DNA from: Mycobacterium sp.
Lineage (GTDB): Bacteria > Actinomycetota > Actinomycetes > Mycobacteriales > Mycobacteriaceae
Reading direction: 5' to 3'
NCBI GenBank assembly: GCA_003987775.1
Contig: RXJD01000009.1
Coordinates: 1 to 64,000 of the forward strand
Length of the DNA: 64,000 nucleotides
Shown here piece by piece: positions 1 through 8,837 of this stretch. Made by a program: the position numbers and the translations under genes. Under the pieces are notes generated by a model. It had not been told where the DNA came from. It saw only the letters and a list, made by a program, of their open reading frames with translations, and did not search any database. Every line of letters begins with the position of its first letter. Within the stretch, counting starts at the first letter, position 1.

Positions 1-2
1 TC

Positions 3-65
3 GAGTTCGAAGCCGCGTTCTACGATGCACAACGGACCGACCAACCACTGATCGGAATCCAATAG
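3..65 (+). pseudogene. C-terminal end of an IS3-type transposase
   Basis: The first 62 bases read in one frame as the last 20 residues of a protein ending EFEAAFYDAQ...LIGIQ, then TAG. This tail is typical of actinobacterial IS3-family OrfB integrase-core transposases. The rest lies beyond the left edge, so the element may be whole or broken. It marks mobile DNA at the left side of the defence island. The assignment rests on this short tail only. Confidence 0.55.
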
Positions 66-386
66 CCCGAGTCTCCGGCAGAACCAGGGCGATTCAAGGT
101 TGCCGAAATCGTCGCCCGGTACGCAGCAGGCGAGCCCTCGACGGCCCTTGCGGCCGCCTTCGGCATCAGCAAGGGCAGTGTCATTAAAGTGCTCCGTGAA
201 GCCGGCATCCAGATCCGCAATCAACCGCTGACAGACGAACAGGTTAGCGAAGCCGTACAGCTCTACGCTTCTGGGAACTCACTTGCCCAGATTGGCGCAA
301 GTCTCGGTGTCGACCACGGCACCGTCTGGCGCCAGTTACGCAAGCGGGGAGTCAAGATGCGCGATACCCACGGTCGAGAGCACTAA
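66..386 (+). pseudogene. Helix-turn-helix tail of a recombinase-like protein (fragment)
   Basis: Directly after the transposase stop an open frame encodes about 106 residues. It holds two helix-turn-helix segments: one around the stretch AFGISKGSVIKVLREAG and a second around LGVDHGTVWRQLRKRGV. This doubled arrangement is seen at the C-terminus of actinobacterial serine recombinases and related proteins. No ATG lies at the start of the homologous part. A GTG at 189 would give only a 65-residue protein holding the second motif. I read it as a fragment cut by the neighbouring transposase, though a small DNA-binding protein from the GTG cannot be excluded. Confidence 0.5.
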
Positions 387-396
387 TGCCTCCCCC

Positions 397-1746
397 CTAC
401 TTGATAGTGACCGTGTGACGGTCCATCGCGACACAAACGCCATCCTTGACGATGTAGCACTCGACATAATGTTGGCCGCGGTATTTCGTTGGTTCCTGTA
501 TTGACATGGTGCCGTTGTCCTGGACAACCTGCCCTCGAATGCAGTTTGCATTGATCGCCTCGTCGCCGGTATTACGCACCTTCCAGTAGACGGTGTACGG
601 TGCAGGAACATTGATCTTTGCGATAGTGAAATTGATTGTCCGATCGCGGCCAACCACGTTGCCGTGCTTGCGAAGTTCGAAAGTGCGAAATCCGGCTTTC
701 TTCTGAACACGCGCGCCAATCCTGACGCTATATGCTGGATTGAGGATGACCGGTATGCCCCAACGTGCTTCAAGCGTCTCCTCGGTGTTGTCGACTCCGG
801 CGCGGCCGATGTGTGCGTTCTTGGTCGTCGTGACGGCAGTGTCGTAGGTGCCGAACAGTGGACCAAAGACCTCGCGCCACTTCGTCTTGCTGAGTTCAAG
901 CTCGGTCTCGTCGTAGGCGGCCAATATCTTCTCGTAGTAGTAGGCAACCTTGTCGCGAAGGTTCGAGTACTGAGCTTGATCGATGCGATGGTTGAAGCTC
1001 TCGGTCGGACAGCTCGGGTCACTGATCAGCGGCAGCGTCGGATTGGCTTGGAGATAGCCGTTCAGGTCCTTCAGGATGTTCTTGAGTGCTGTCGGTACGT
1101 CCTTGTAGTAGTCAGGGTTGTCCATGAGCAGGACGTCGTTGATTCGTTCCCCGACAAGGATGTTCAGGATGACCGAGCGCACCGTGAATGTGTTCTTGTA
1201 GTCGCGGATGAACTTCAACAGCCGGATTACTTTGACTAAGCGACCGCCGGTGATCCTGTTCTTTTCGTCGAGCCATTCATTGAAGCCTTCGGGGTTAGTC
1301 AGTTCGTAGGTGTTGGTGACACGGTTCGTGATGAAGTGTTCGTCGTGGCGCTCAAGGTAAGGCACGACGTCAATGTGAAACTCGTTGGCGTAATCAACTT
1401 TTACGCACCTGTCGTGCCGGCTGACCATGTCTCGGTAAGTACTGGAAGCCCGGAAGACCGTGTAAAGCTCCTGAACATAGTCCTCGGCATCCCAGCCATC
1501 GGCCTCCTTCATACTGAGCAGGACATCGGCGTCAAACTCGTCGTTCTCTTGGACCGGATTAATGATTGTCCGATGGGCATAGGAGCCCTGGGGTATCAGC
1601 TCCAGGTAGTTGTTGGCAATGTCATTGTCACCGCTAGATAGGTAGTTGCCGACCGCCGTCACCCGGCTGTCAAGCTGGGCAATCCGAGCGTCGCTCAGGT
1701 TCACCTTATTTACGAGGAAGGCGTCGAAGTGCGCTATCAGTTTCAC
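397..1746 (-). CDS. CBASS CD-NTase (cyclic oligonucleotide synthase) with AGS-C-type C-terminal domain
   Basis: This 449-residue protein is a SMODS/CD-NTase nucleotidyltransferase. The catalytic signature is complete: G54-S55 in PQGSYAHRT, then D72 and D74 in EFDADV, and the third acid D126 in FHIDVVPYL. The last 120 or so residues (RTFELRKHGNVVGRD, EPTKYRGQHYVECYIVKDG) resemble the AGS-C sensor domain found fused to this family. Enzymes of this type make cyclic di- or trinucleotides when phage infection is sensed, and these switch on an effector. The start overlaps the stop of the phospholipase gene by ATGA, so the two are probably translationally coupled. No Cap2/Cap3 or HORMA/TRIP13 genes are beside it, which fits a minimal type I CBASS. 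The exact clade and the product nucleotide cannot be read from sequence. Confidence 0.88.
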   Translation of the reverse strand: MKLIAHFDAFLVNKVNLSDARIAQLDSRVTAVGNYLSSGDNDIANNYLELIPQGSYAHRTIINPVQENDEFDADVLLSMKEADGWDAEDYVQELYTVFRASSTYRDMVSRHDRCVKVDYANEFHIDVVPYLERHDEHFITNRVTNTYELTNPEGFNEWLDEKNRITGGRLVKVIRLLKFIRDYKNTFTVRSVILNILVGERINDVLLMDNPDYYKDVPTALKNILKDLNGYLQANPTLPLISDPSCPTESFNHRIDQAQYSNLRDKVAYYYEKILAAYDETELELSKTKWREVFGPLFGTYDTAVTTTKNAHIGRAGVDNTEETLEARWGIPVILNPAYSVRIGARVQKKAGFRTFELRKHGNVVGRDRTINFTIAKINVPAPYTVYWKVRNTGDEAINANCIRGQVVQDNGTMSIQEPTKYRGQHYVECYIVKDGVCVAMDRHTVTIK

Positions 1747-2804
1747 CGATGCGCCTCCTGGCCTGGCCTTCGGTACGGCTCGAACGGTTCCGCCGGGCCA
1801 CTGAAGAACTTCTCGCGGATCAACGGAAGCTGAGTACGTGCCTCAGCGGCACCTAGCGCCCGTAGTGACTCGATGTCCTTTGCGCGGTCCAGCTTGAAGC
1901 GGTCACTTCCGACGACCGGGGATACGCGGTAGACGTTTTCGTGTCCAAGGAGGAGTTGTGCGGTTCCCAATGAGGCCGAAGACTGGCCTGCCATGATGAC
2001 GTCCACCAGTCGGGTTGCCCAGTAGTTGAGACCGAGACGCGACCGGCGATGCGCAGCGATGCTGAGCGGAGATTCGGTGCACCCGACACCCAGCAGGCAA
2101 ACATCGCCCTTTGCCCAGTCGAGTACGCCGAGCGCTTCTACAGCCGCAGTGCCCATTGGGTTATTCGCCCACATGCCACCATCGATTAGCGGGATGCCAG
2201 CCTCTGATCGGTGCGTCGGAAAATAGGTGGGCGCGGCTGCGGTCGCCAGCGCCACATCGACGACCCGTTCCGTGTAGTCGCGCTCAAACCGCGGATGGTG
2301 TGCCGTCTTCTTTACATGCACCTGGCCAGTCTCAAGATCCAAGGAAGGAATCACGAGCCTGGTCTTGCTGTCGCCGAGTCGGCGGTCGCCGAAAACTTCG
2401 ACCAGCGCGGCTTTCAACGGGGCAGGATCGTACTTCGCCGCCCCGAGCCACCGGAGTAGCCCAATCGCCCTGTTGCCACGGAAGATTTCCGGGCCTCGCT
2501 GTTGGTAAAACGACAGTATTTCCTTTGCTGATAGCCCCATCCCGAGCCCGAGCGCAATAATGCCGCCTGTCGACGTGCCGACGATCAAGTCGAAGTGATC
2601 AACGATCGGTCGATCAAGCTTCTCTTCGACGTCGGCCAGAAATGCCGCCGGGAAAACACCTTTGACGCCACCCCCGTCGATGCTGAGTATCCTTCTTGTC
2701 CTGGCACCTGGAACGGGATCTGCTCCGGTTGTTTGGACTTCTTCGTGCAGCCTCTGTCGAATTTCACCGCCACCATCCTGTAGCTCATTCGTTGATTCAG
2801 GCAC
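1743..2804 (-). CDS. capV: Patatin-like phospholipase, CapV-type CBASS effector
   Basis: From a GTG at 2804 this is a 353-residue patatin-family lipase. The oxyanion loop DGGGVKG is at about 44-50, the nucleophile elbow GTSTG at 76-80 (Ser78), and the catalytic Asp208 sits in PLIDGGMWANNP, so the Ser-Asp dyad is intact. CapV-like phospholipases are established CBASS effectors: activated by a cyclic nucleotide, they degrade membrane phospholipids and kill the infected cell. The gene lies directly before the CD-NTase with a 4-nt overlap. The frame stays open upstream, but those codons lie inside the metallopeptidase gene, and no ATG precedes the oxyanion loop. The GTG, overlapping the upstream gene by 8 nt, is therefore the best start. 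The effector-then-synthase order is the reverse of many described CBASS operons. Confidence 0.85.
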   Translation of the reverse strand: MPESTNELQDGGGEIRQRLHEEVQTTGADPVPGARTRRILSIDGGGVKGVFPAAFLADVEEKLDRPIVDHFDLIVGTSTGGIIALGLGMGLSAKEILSFYQQRGPEIFRGNRAIGLLRWLGAAKYDPAPLKAALVEVFGDRRLGDSKTRLVIPSLDLETGQVHVKKTAHHPRFERDYTERVVDVALATAAAPTYFPTHRSEAGIPLIDGGMWANNPMGTAAVEALGVLDWAKGDVCLLGVGCTESPLSIAAHRRSRLGLNYWATRLVDVIMAGQSSASLGTAQLLLGHENVYRVSPVVGSDRFKLDRAKDIESLRALGAAEARTQLPLIREKFFSGPAEPFEPYRRPGQEAHR

Positions 2805-3531
2805 GACGCGTTTCCCACTCCTCCTCAGCCAGCGGCGCGTCGTTAAGCTGATCGCGGCGGCTGCGCCAGTCAGGCATGAATCTGTCCATGAGCATGGTGA
2901 AGCGGTCGCCGTGGTTGCGCTCAAGATGGTGTGTCATCTCATGGACAACGATGTACTCGAGGCAGCCTGGGTGCTTCTTGGCGAGTTCGACATTGAACCA
3001 GATGTGGTGACTTTCCCTGTTACATGAGCCCCATTTCGTTTTCATGCGGCGGATGCTCCATCGGGGCACTGTGACACCGAGCATGGGCTCCCACTTGGCG
3101 ATGAGGTCGGGGATTGCGGTGCGGAGCTGGTGCCGATACCACTGATCAAGCAGCTTTCGTCGGCTGTCACTGTCGGTTTCCTCTGGGACATAGAGCAGCA
3201 AGCGATCACCGTCGACCTCAAGATGAGGTCGTCCGACCCGCTCAATCACTTTCAGCCTGTGTCGGACGCCCCACACGTAGTGGGACTCACCGGTGACCAT
3301 TTCACGCTCGGATTGGCGCTCGGCCGCCTGCAGCTTCTCGCGTTGCTTCTTGATCCACGGGAGCCGGCGGATGACCGCCAGCCGAACATTGTCATCGTCG
3401 AACTTGGTTGGAGCGGCGACACGAACACGGCCCAGCGGCGGGTAGACGCCGATGTGCAGGTTCTTGATGTCCTTGTAGATGACGTCGACGTCGATGCCGC
3501 TGACGGACAAGTAGGCGCTACTGGTACTCAT
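2797..3531 (-). CDS. YgjP/SprT-like zinc metallopeptidase of a type I restriction locus
   Basis: This 244-residue protein belongs to the YgjP-like metallopeptidase family (DUF45). The zinc motif HEMTH is at 197-201, with a further probable ligand His in the following NHGDRF. Upstream lies the typical segment MKTKWGSCNRESHHIWFN. Members of this family are often encoded beside hsdR, but their role in restriction is unclear; proteolysis of the nuclease or of another partner is a guess. Its start overlaps hsdR by 14 nt and its end overlaps the phospholipase gene by 8 nt, so it links the restriction and CBASS halves of the operon. Confidence 0.82.
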   Translation of the reverse strand: MSTSSAYLSVSGIDVDVIYKDIKNLHIGVYPPLGRVRVAAPTKFDDDNVRLAVIRRLPWIKKQREKLQAAERQSEREMVTGESHYVWGVRHRLKVIERVGRPHLEVDGDRLLLYVPEETDSDSRRKLLDQWYRHQLRTAIPDLIAKWEPMLGVTVPRWSIRRMKTKWGSCNRESHHIWFNVELAKKHPGCLEYIVVHEMTHHLERNHGDRFTMLMDRFMPDWRSRRDQLNDAPLAEEEWETRRA

Positions 3532-6500
3532 GTCGTGCCTTCACCAGTTCGAATAGTTCGTCGAGTCGGTCGAAGTCTGACGGGAGGGACTTACGGATGG
3601 CCCGCTTGACCACCTTTTCCTTGAGCGGGTTGCCAATCCAATCGTGCGGCTTATTGGTGAGTATTGCGGTATCGACCTGGATTGCGATGGCGGGGTCCGG
3701 AAATGCGAAGTCGATCAATGCCCTTCGCGCACCGTTGTCGGCCCACTCCGGATAGGTAGTGTCCGACTCGCCCTTGGCGAGCTTCGTCGCCTGCTCCAGC
3801 AGCTGCGCAAGGTAGTCCTTGTAGTCGAGGGCTTCTTTACGTCTTTGTTCGATTAGGGCGTCGAGCAGCTCGGACATCTTGTCGTAGTACTTCGGGTTGG
3901 TGGCCTGCTCGTCGATGATGAGCTTGCGCATGTTGTTCACGATCGTTTCCGCCACCGCTTCGGGATCTTTCTTGATCCCGGTAGGTAGCAGGTCGATTGC
4001 GCCAGCGCCTCTCTGCACGATCAGTTGAATCAGGCTGGTGTTCTCGAAATTGGAGACAGTCTCAGATGCGTCGGCCTGGATGTAGGTGTCAAGGAGGTGA
4101 CGCATGCCTGCTTCGTACTGCTTGAAGTCGACATCCTCGCCGGCGCCGAGCTTGACTTCGTCTCGAACGGCTGCGTAGTGCGCAACCTCAGCCTTGATCT
4201 TGGCAGCTTCGTCGTCGGTGTAGCCAGCGGCAGCCATCTCGTTCGCCAGGTTGCCGTACGTTCGCGTCAACGCCGCCACGGCCTTATACAGTTCGACACG
4301 CTTCGCCTCATTGGCCTTCAGCTGCTCAGCGTTACCTTGCTCCATCGCGCAGAAGTACTGCTGATACTGCAGAGTGTCTTTTGGTGGGGCGACTGGCTCG
4401 CAAAGTGCACGGATCTTTTCCAAAGCCTCGTCCAGATCCTCGCGCGCGCCCTCGAGGCGATCGGTCAGCAGGCCATCGATGTCTTCCTTCTCATAGCCTT
4501 CGAGAGCATCACTGGTGTAGTCAGTGATGGCTGATTCGAGCGAGTTGAAGAGGTCGCGATAGTCGACGATGTAGCCGTAGTCCTTGTCGTCGCCGTCGAG
4601 TCGGTTGACGCGGCAAATCGCCTGAAAGAGACCGTGATCCTGCATCTTCTTATCGATATATAGGTACGTTGCACTCGGCGCGTCGAAACCGGTCAGGAGC
4701 TTGTCGACCACAATCAGCAAGCGCATCTGTCCCGGCTCGTTGACAAACTTCTCTTTGACATCCCTCTCGAATTGCTCCACCTTGCCCATGGCCGCAACCT
4801 CGGATTCGCCGAAGTGGTCGGCCAGCATCCGCCGATAGATGTCGTACTGGCGCAGTTTCTCGGTCGCGCCTTGGCCGGAATCCTCCTTCGAGATGTCGCC
4901 AGCCTGTGGGGCGTAACTGGTGACGATGGCGCATTTGCCCTTAAATCCGGCCTGGCAGAACAACTCATAGAACTTGCAGGCCTGGTAGATGCTCGACCCG
5001 ACGAGCATGGCGTTGCCGCGGCCGTCCATCAGGCGCGGCTTCGTGTCCATGTCGAGCAAGATGTCGTTGACGATCTGACGAGCGCGTGGCTCGGAGCTGA
5101 CGACCTTCTGCATCGTGCCCCAGCGCTTCTTCAGCTCGGCCTTTGATAGATCGGTCATGCCCTTGGTCTTGGCTTCGAACCACTGGTCGACCTTGTGCGG
5201 CGATGTCAGGTCCTGATCGATGTTGCGCGCCTCGTAGCGCAGGTCGAGCACAACACCGTCCTCCACCGCTTCGTCGAACTTGTAGGTGTGTATGAAGCTG
5301 CCGAAGGTCTCGATACTGGTGGCCTTGTCGGCCTTTAGCAGCGGCGTGCCGGTGAAGCCGATGAACATCGCACCGGGCAGCAGTTTCTTCATCGCCTCGT
5401 GCATTTTGCCTGACTGAGTGCGGTGGGCCTCGTCGATGAAGACGAAGATGTTGCCCTTGGCGGCAAAGTCTTTCGGGATCTTTGAGTTCAGCTCGGCGAT
5501 GAAGTCGGCTTCGTCCTCGTCCTTGACCGCCTCGTCCTCCGAGGCGCGGAACTTATGGATCAACGAGCACATCAGCCAAGGCGCACTGTTGTTCAGCGTC
5601 GCGAGTAGGTCAGCACCGGACTTCGTGCGGTAAATCGTTTCGTTGACCCCGCCGAACACCTTCTCGATCTGGTCGTCGAGCTCGGTGCGGTCGGTGATCA
5701 GCAGCACCCGCGCATCCTTCTGATGCTCGCGGATCCATTTGGCCAGCCACACCATCGTCAGTGACTTGCCAGAGCCTTGGGTGTGCCAGATTATGCCGCC
5801 CTCGCGCTTGAAGATGCGGTCTTGGGCGGCCTTGACGCCGAAGTATTGATTGTGTCGGGCTGTCTTCTTGACCCCGGCGTCGAACACCATGAAGTCGTGC
5901 ACGGTTTCCAATAACCGCGCCTTCGAACACAACTGCGTCAGCCCCCGGTCTAGGGGCTCCGCAATGTCCGATTCCTCACGCCATGACAGCCAGTACTTCT
6001 CGGGCGTGTCGATGACCGCGTAGCGCAGGCCCTCGACGTCATTGCCGGCGAATACCAGCTGCACCGTGGTGAAGAACGGTCGGATGAAGTCAGCCTTCTG
6101 ATTGCCGATTGTTTGGCGAACGCCTTCGGAGACGGCGACTTTCGAGCGCTTGAGTTCGAGGGTGGCGAAAGCGATACCGTTGACATAGAGCACCAGATCC
6201 GGCCGCTTGCTGTGACTTCCGGCAATCGTGACTTCTTCGGCGACCGCGAAGTGATTCGCCTCGGGCGTCGCCCAGTCGATCAGCCAGACCGTCTCATAGT
6301 GCTCGCCGACGCCAGCCTTGACCTTCACGCCGTAGCGCAGCAGTCCGTACACGTCGCGGTTGGCCTCGTACAGCTCGCGGCCGCCGCCCAGTGAGGCGTC
6401 GCTCTTCAGCTTGTCGATGGCCTTGGTGATCAGGGTGTCGCTGTAGCCCCGGGCACGAAGGTTCTGGGTAAGCAGATTGACTTCGAGGTTCGAGTTGGCG

Positions 6501-6601
6501 CGCGTCTCCCAGTTGCCGAGGTAGTCGAAGCCGAGGGAGTCACGGAATAGGCCGATGACGCGATCCTGCGTCTTGCGTTCAAGTTGTCCGACGTTGCTCA
6601 T
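3518..6601 (-). CDS. hsdR: Type I restriction enzyme R subunit (HsdR)
   Basis: This is the motor and nuclease subunit, 1027 residues. The nuclease motif is visible as RPD (133-135) followed by ELK (149-151). The translocase has Walker A in HTQGSGKS (273-280) and the DEAH box at 390-393, followed by helicase motif III in GFTGTPL. The length is normal for HsdR. Acting with HsdM and HsdS, it translocates and cleaves DNA lacking the host methylation. The frame is open upstream to 6856, but those codons lie inside the GIY-YIG gene. The ATG at 6601 overlaps that gene's stop as ATGA and is followed by the family-typical start MSNVGQLERKTQ. Confidence 0.95.
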   Translation of the reverse strand: MSNVGQLERKTQDRVIGLFRDSLGFDYLGNWETRANSNLEVNLLTQNLRARGYSDTLITKAIDKLKSDASLGGGRELYEANRDVYGLLRYGVKVKAGVGEHYETVWLIDWATPEANHFAVAEEVTIAGSHSKRPDLVLYVNGIAFATLELKRSKVAVSEGVRQTIGNQKADFIRPFFTTVQLVFAGNDVEGLRYAVIDTPEKYWLSWREESDIAEPLDRGLTQLCSKARLLETVHDFMVFDAGVKKTARHNQYFGVKAAQDRIFKREGGIIWHTQGSGKSLTMVWLAKWIREHQKDARVLLITDRTELDDQIEKVFGGVNETIYRTKSGADLLATLNNSAPWLMCSLIHKFRASEDEAVKDEDEADFIAELNSKIPKDFAAKGNIFVFIDEAHRTQSGKMHEAMKKLLPGAMFIGFTGTPLLKADKATSIETFGSFIHTYKFDEAVEDGVVLDLRYEARNIDQDLTSPHKVDQWFEAKTKGMTDLSKAELKKRWGTMQKVVSSEPRARQIVNDILLDMDTKPRLMDGRGNAMLVGSSIYQACKFYELFCQAGFKGKCAIVTSYAPQAGDISKEDSGQGATEKLRQYDIYRRMLADHFGESEVAAMGKVEQFERDVKEKFVNEPGQMRLLIVVDKLLTGFDAPSATYLYIDKKMQDHGLFQAICRVNRLDGDDKDYGYIVDYRDLFNSLESAITDYTSDALEGYEKEDIDGLLTDRLEGAREDLDEALEKIRALCEPVAPPKDTLQYQQYFCAMEQGNAEQLKANEAKRVELYKAVAALTRTYGNLANEMAAAGYTDDEAAKIKAEVAHYAAVRDEVKLGAGEDVDFKQYEAGMRHLLDTYIQADASETVSNFENTSLIQLIVQRGAGAIDLLPTGIKKDPEAVAETIVNNMRKLIIDEQATNPKYYDKMSELLDALIEQRRKEALDYKDYLAQLLEQATKLAKGESDTTYPEWADNGARRALIDFAFPDPAIAIQVDTAILTNKPHDWIGNPLKEKVVKRAIRKSLPSDFDRLDELFELVKARHEYQ

Positions 6602-7539
6602 GCTGTCACCTCCCCGGCAGGTTGTTCTATTGCTTGGTTCTGCCAACTCCCATAGCTGATCCCAGTGCCTTGGACTTTCCACTCGATGCGACCATTGGCG
6701 CTTCGGCCGGCGATGACTGCCGCGGCCGCGCTTGGACTGGCGAACACCTGATCGTGGGCAAACTGCACCGCACCATTGTCGGCGGGAGCCAGTGCCCCTT
6801 CCTGAATCAGCTGCTCCCGCAGCGCCTTGTAGCCGTGATGGCTGGCGGCCATCCAAGCGGCACGTGCCCCTGAGCCTGCGAGCACGGTGAACTCGCCGTC
6901 GATCTCGCGGGCCTGCGCGACAATTCCCTCCTTTTTGAGATGTAACTCGAACAGCGGAGAGTCAGTATCGGCGGCAATCTCTGACGTCGGAACAGTCGGC
7001 ATCTCTCCGGCAGTCGCGGCCGAGCGAAGGAGGTTCACACCAAGGACCGGCAGGAGGATCTTGGCCTGTGCGACGAAGTACTCCATGTCGGACTGATCTG
7101 CCTCGGGCAGAGTGATCGGTGCCGGCGCCGTACCATTGATGAGACGAGCCCGCTTAGCGAGTTGCGCCAGCGCGATGAAGCGACTTTCTAGGTAACGAGC
7201 GTGCGCCTTGGTTAAGTTGGTGTCCTTACTCGTCAGGACCACAGCGCGATCCCAAAAATCCTTGCCGCCTTGGTCTTCTGAGCTCGCATGCTGATACAGA
7301 CGCTTTGCAATGTCGTCGCCTTCGCCGATGTACGCCAGCTGCCCACCGAGGCTGTCCGGATCGTCGCCGAGAAGGAGGTAGACGCCAGTGCGCGACGTTT
7401 CCGGCCGCTTGAGAAGGGCGGCAAGATCTGAACGAGGCGCAGCGACCACATGCCCCGTCCAGTTCATAATCTCTGCCGTCAGCAAGCCGCCCGGTGTTCC
7501 GTCGGCCAGGAACAGGCGTACCGACTTGCCAACGCTCAT
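6598..7539 (-). CDS. GIY-YIG nuclease-domain protein with C-terminal DUF4357
   Basis: This 313-residue protein has a GIY-YIG nuclease-like core at about 50-130: GVYLLLGDD, then LAYIGEGDDIAKRL, then a Glu-containing helix ARYLESRFI. Its C-terminal 60 residues resemble DUF4357 (ARAAWMAASHHGYKALREQL, later GRIEWKVQGTGISYGSW). Proteins with this pairing are common companions of restriction systems. Whether this one cuts DNA is not shown. Position between hsdS and hsdR, with 4-nt ATGA overlaps on both sides, makes it an integral member of the operon rather than a passenger. Confidence 0.8.
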   Translation of the reverse strand: MSVGKSVRLFLADGTPGGLLTAEIMNWTGHVVAAPRSDLAALLKRPETSRTGVYLLLGDDPDSLGGQLAYIGEGDDIAKRLYQHASSEDQGGKDFWDRAVVLTSKDTNLTKAHARYLESRFIALAQLAKRARLINGTAPAPITLPEADQSDMEYFVAQAKILLPVLGVNLLRSAATAGEMPTVPTSEIAADTDSPLFELHLKKEGIVAQAREIDGEFTVLAGSGARAAWMAASHHGYKALREQLIQEGALAPADNGAVQFAHDQVFASPSAAAAVIAGRSANGRIEWKVQGTGISYGSWQNQAIEQPAGEVTA

Positions 7540-8837
7540 GAAGCGACCTCCTTAACCGGCAAGCGTGTGCGACCGGTGAGAAGTTGCTGCATCATGCCTT
7601 GCTTAACGTGTTGGGCTTTGGTGAGCCGCAATCGCAGGCCTTCGATCTCGTCGTCACAGTCGTGGAGTGCCCGGGCGATCGCTCGCTGTTCATCAACCCC
7701 AGGCAACGGCAAAACGACGCTTGAAATATAGGAGCGTGTCGTTGCGAGCACCTTTGTCCCGGCCGCCAAACGCAGGAGCGATTCTCGGAAAGTCGGGATG
7801 AACTGAATGTAAGCCTTGAAGCCGTCAGCCAATACTCGCTTATCGAACCGTGCCGCGATCGTGTGAAGACCCGGCACTACTCCCTCCGTGGGCACGCTGG
7901 CAATCTCGACTGACTTACCGACACCTGCAGGGTCTTCGGATGCGTCGGCCAACACCAGGTCGCCTATCTGCAGCCGACCAGCGTTTCGTGCGAGTAGTGC
8001 GTTTGCCCGAGGCATCGCCTTTCTTTCTGCATCCAAGGTGACGTCAGCCGTCGTGTGGATGTCGCCGTAGTGGAGGTACCGCAAAGGCGACGTGGTGTCG
8101 AGCTGAGCACGCGACAAGGCAACAGTCTTCACGTATGTGACATAGTCGCCAAGTCGAACATCACGCCATGGCTCACTGAACCCTGGCATGCGTGTCCTGC
8201 CGGTTAAAAGCTGCTGCATCATGCCTTGTTTGATCGCCTGCTTCTTGGCGATAAGTTTTTGAAGGGTTGAGATCAGTCCATCAATCTCCTTGAGTGCGCC
8301 AGCAATTGTCCGCTGTTCCTGTTCGTCAGGAAACGGCACTGAGATCTCGCCGATGAGCGTCGTATTAAGGTTCGGTTGACCGTTCCCGGGAGCGACAACC
8401 TCACGCAGGTACTGAGTCCTTGTATTGATGTAGTAACAGAGAAACTCTCGATCTCCCGCGTGCTGATCGATGAGAGCGGCGATGCCGTCGTTAGCGCAGC
8501 ATTTGATCTTGAGTACCTTCGCCACACCTAGCGTCGCCCCGCTGTTTGCGATGATCAATGTATCGGGCTGAAGAATGCGGCTCCTCCTGGAGCCCTGCTC
8601 TGTGAGAAACCCTGTTGTCTGGATAACCTCCAACTGACTGTCGGGAATAGTTGTCAGCGATGCGACAGTAAGCCAAGGGATGAAGGTGCCGTTGAAATAG
8701 CGCGGATCGCCAGCAGGTCTGGGTGACCCACCGCGAACAACTATGCCCAGGTCCCCGAGCTTTTTCACTTTCCAGTCTGTCGGGAGTTCACCGACAACAG
8801 TAGATTGGCTACCCGCGCTACCGATAACAGCTGTCAC
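7536..8837 (-). CDS. hsdS: Type I restriction-modification specificity subunit (HsdS)
   Basis: This 433-residue protein has two target-recognition domains (about 20-190 and 225-405), each followed by a helical spacer ending in the repeated phrase KQGMMQQLLTGRTR. The repeat shows the usual two-half design in which each half reads one part of a split recognition site. Start is GTG at 8837, sharing one base with the hsdM stop (TAGTG). The target sequence cannot be predicted by eye. The two spacer repeats are also similar at DNA level, which could allow recombination that swaps domains. Confidence 0.93.
   Translation of the reverse strand: MTAVIGSAGSQSTVVGELPTDWKVKKLGDLGIVVRGGSPRPAGDPRYFNGTFIPWLTVASLTTIPDSQLEVIQTTGFLTEQGSRRSRILQPDTLIIANSGATLGVAKVLKIKCCANDGIAALIDQHAGDREFLCYYINTRTQYLREVVAPGNGQPNLNTTLIGEISVPFPDEQEQRTIAGALKEIDGLISTLQKLIAKKQAIKQGMMQQLLTGRTRMPGFSEPWRDVRLGDYVTYVKTVALSRAQLDTTSPLRYLHYGDIHTTADVTLDAERKAMPRANALLARNAGRLQIGDLVLADASEDPAGVGKSVEIASVPTEGVVPGLHTIAARFDKRVLADGFKAYIQFIPTFRESLLRLAAGTKVLATTRSYISSVVLPLPGVDEQRAIARALHDCDDEIEGLRLRLTKAQHVKQGMMQQLLTGRTRLPVKEVAS
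7564..7601. repeat. HsdS spacer repeat, copy in the C-terminal half
   Basis: This stretch of about 38 bases encodes the second QGMMQQLLTGRTR spacer of HsdS. It is matched by a similar copy at 8191-8228. The two are 627 bases apart, a multiple of three, so recombination between them would keep the frame. The stretch CTGCATCATGCCTTG is identical in both. Confidence 0.6.
8191..8228. repeat. HsdS spacer repeat, copy in the central linker
   Basis: Partner of the repeat at 7564-7601. It encodes the first QGMMQQLLTGRTR spacer between the two target-recognition domains. It is in the same orientation and frame as the other copy. Confidence 0.6.
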
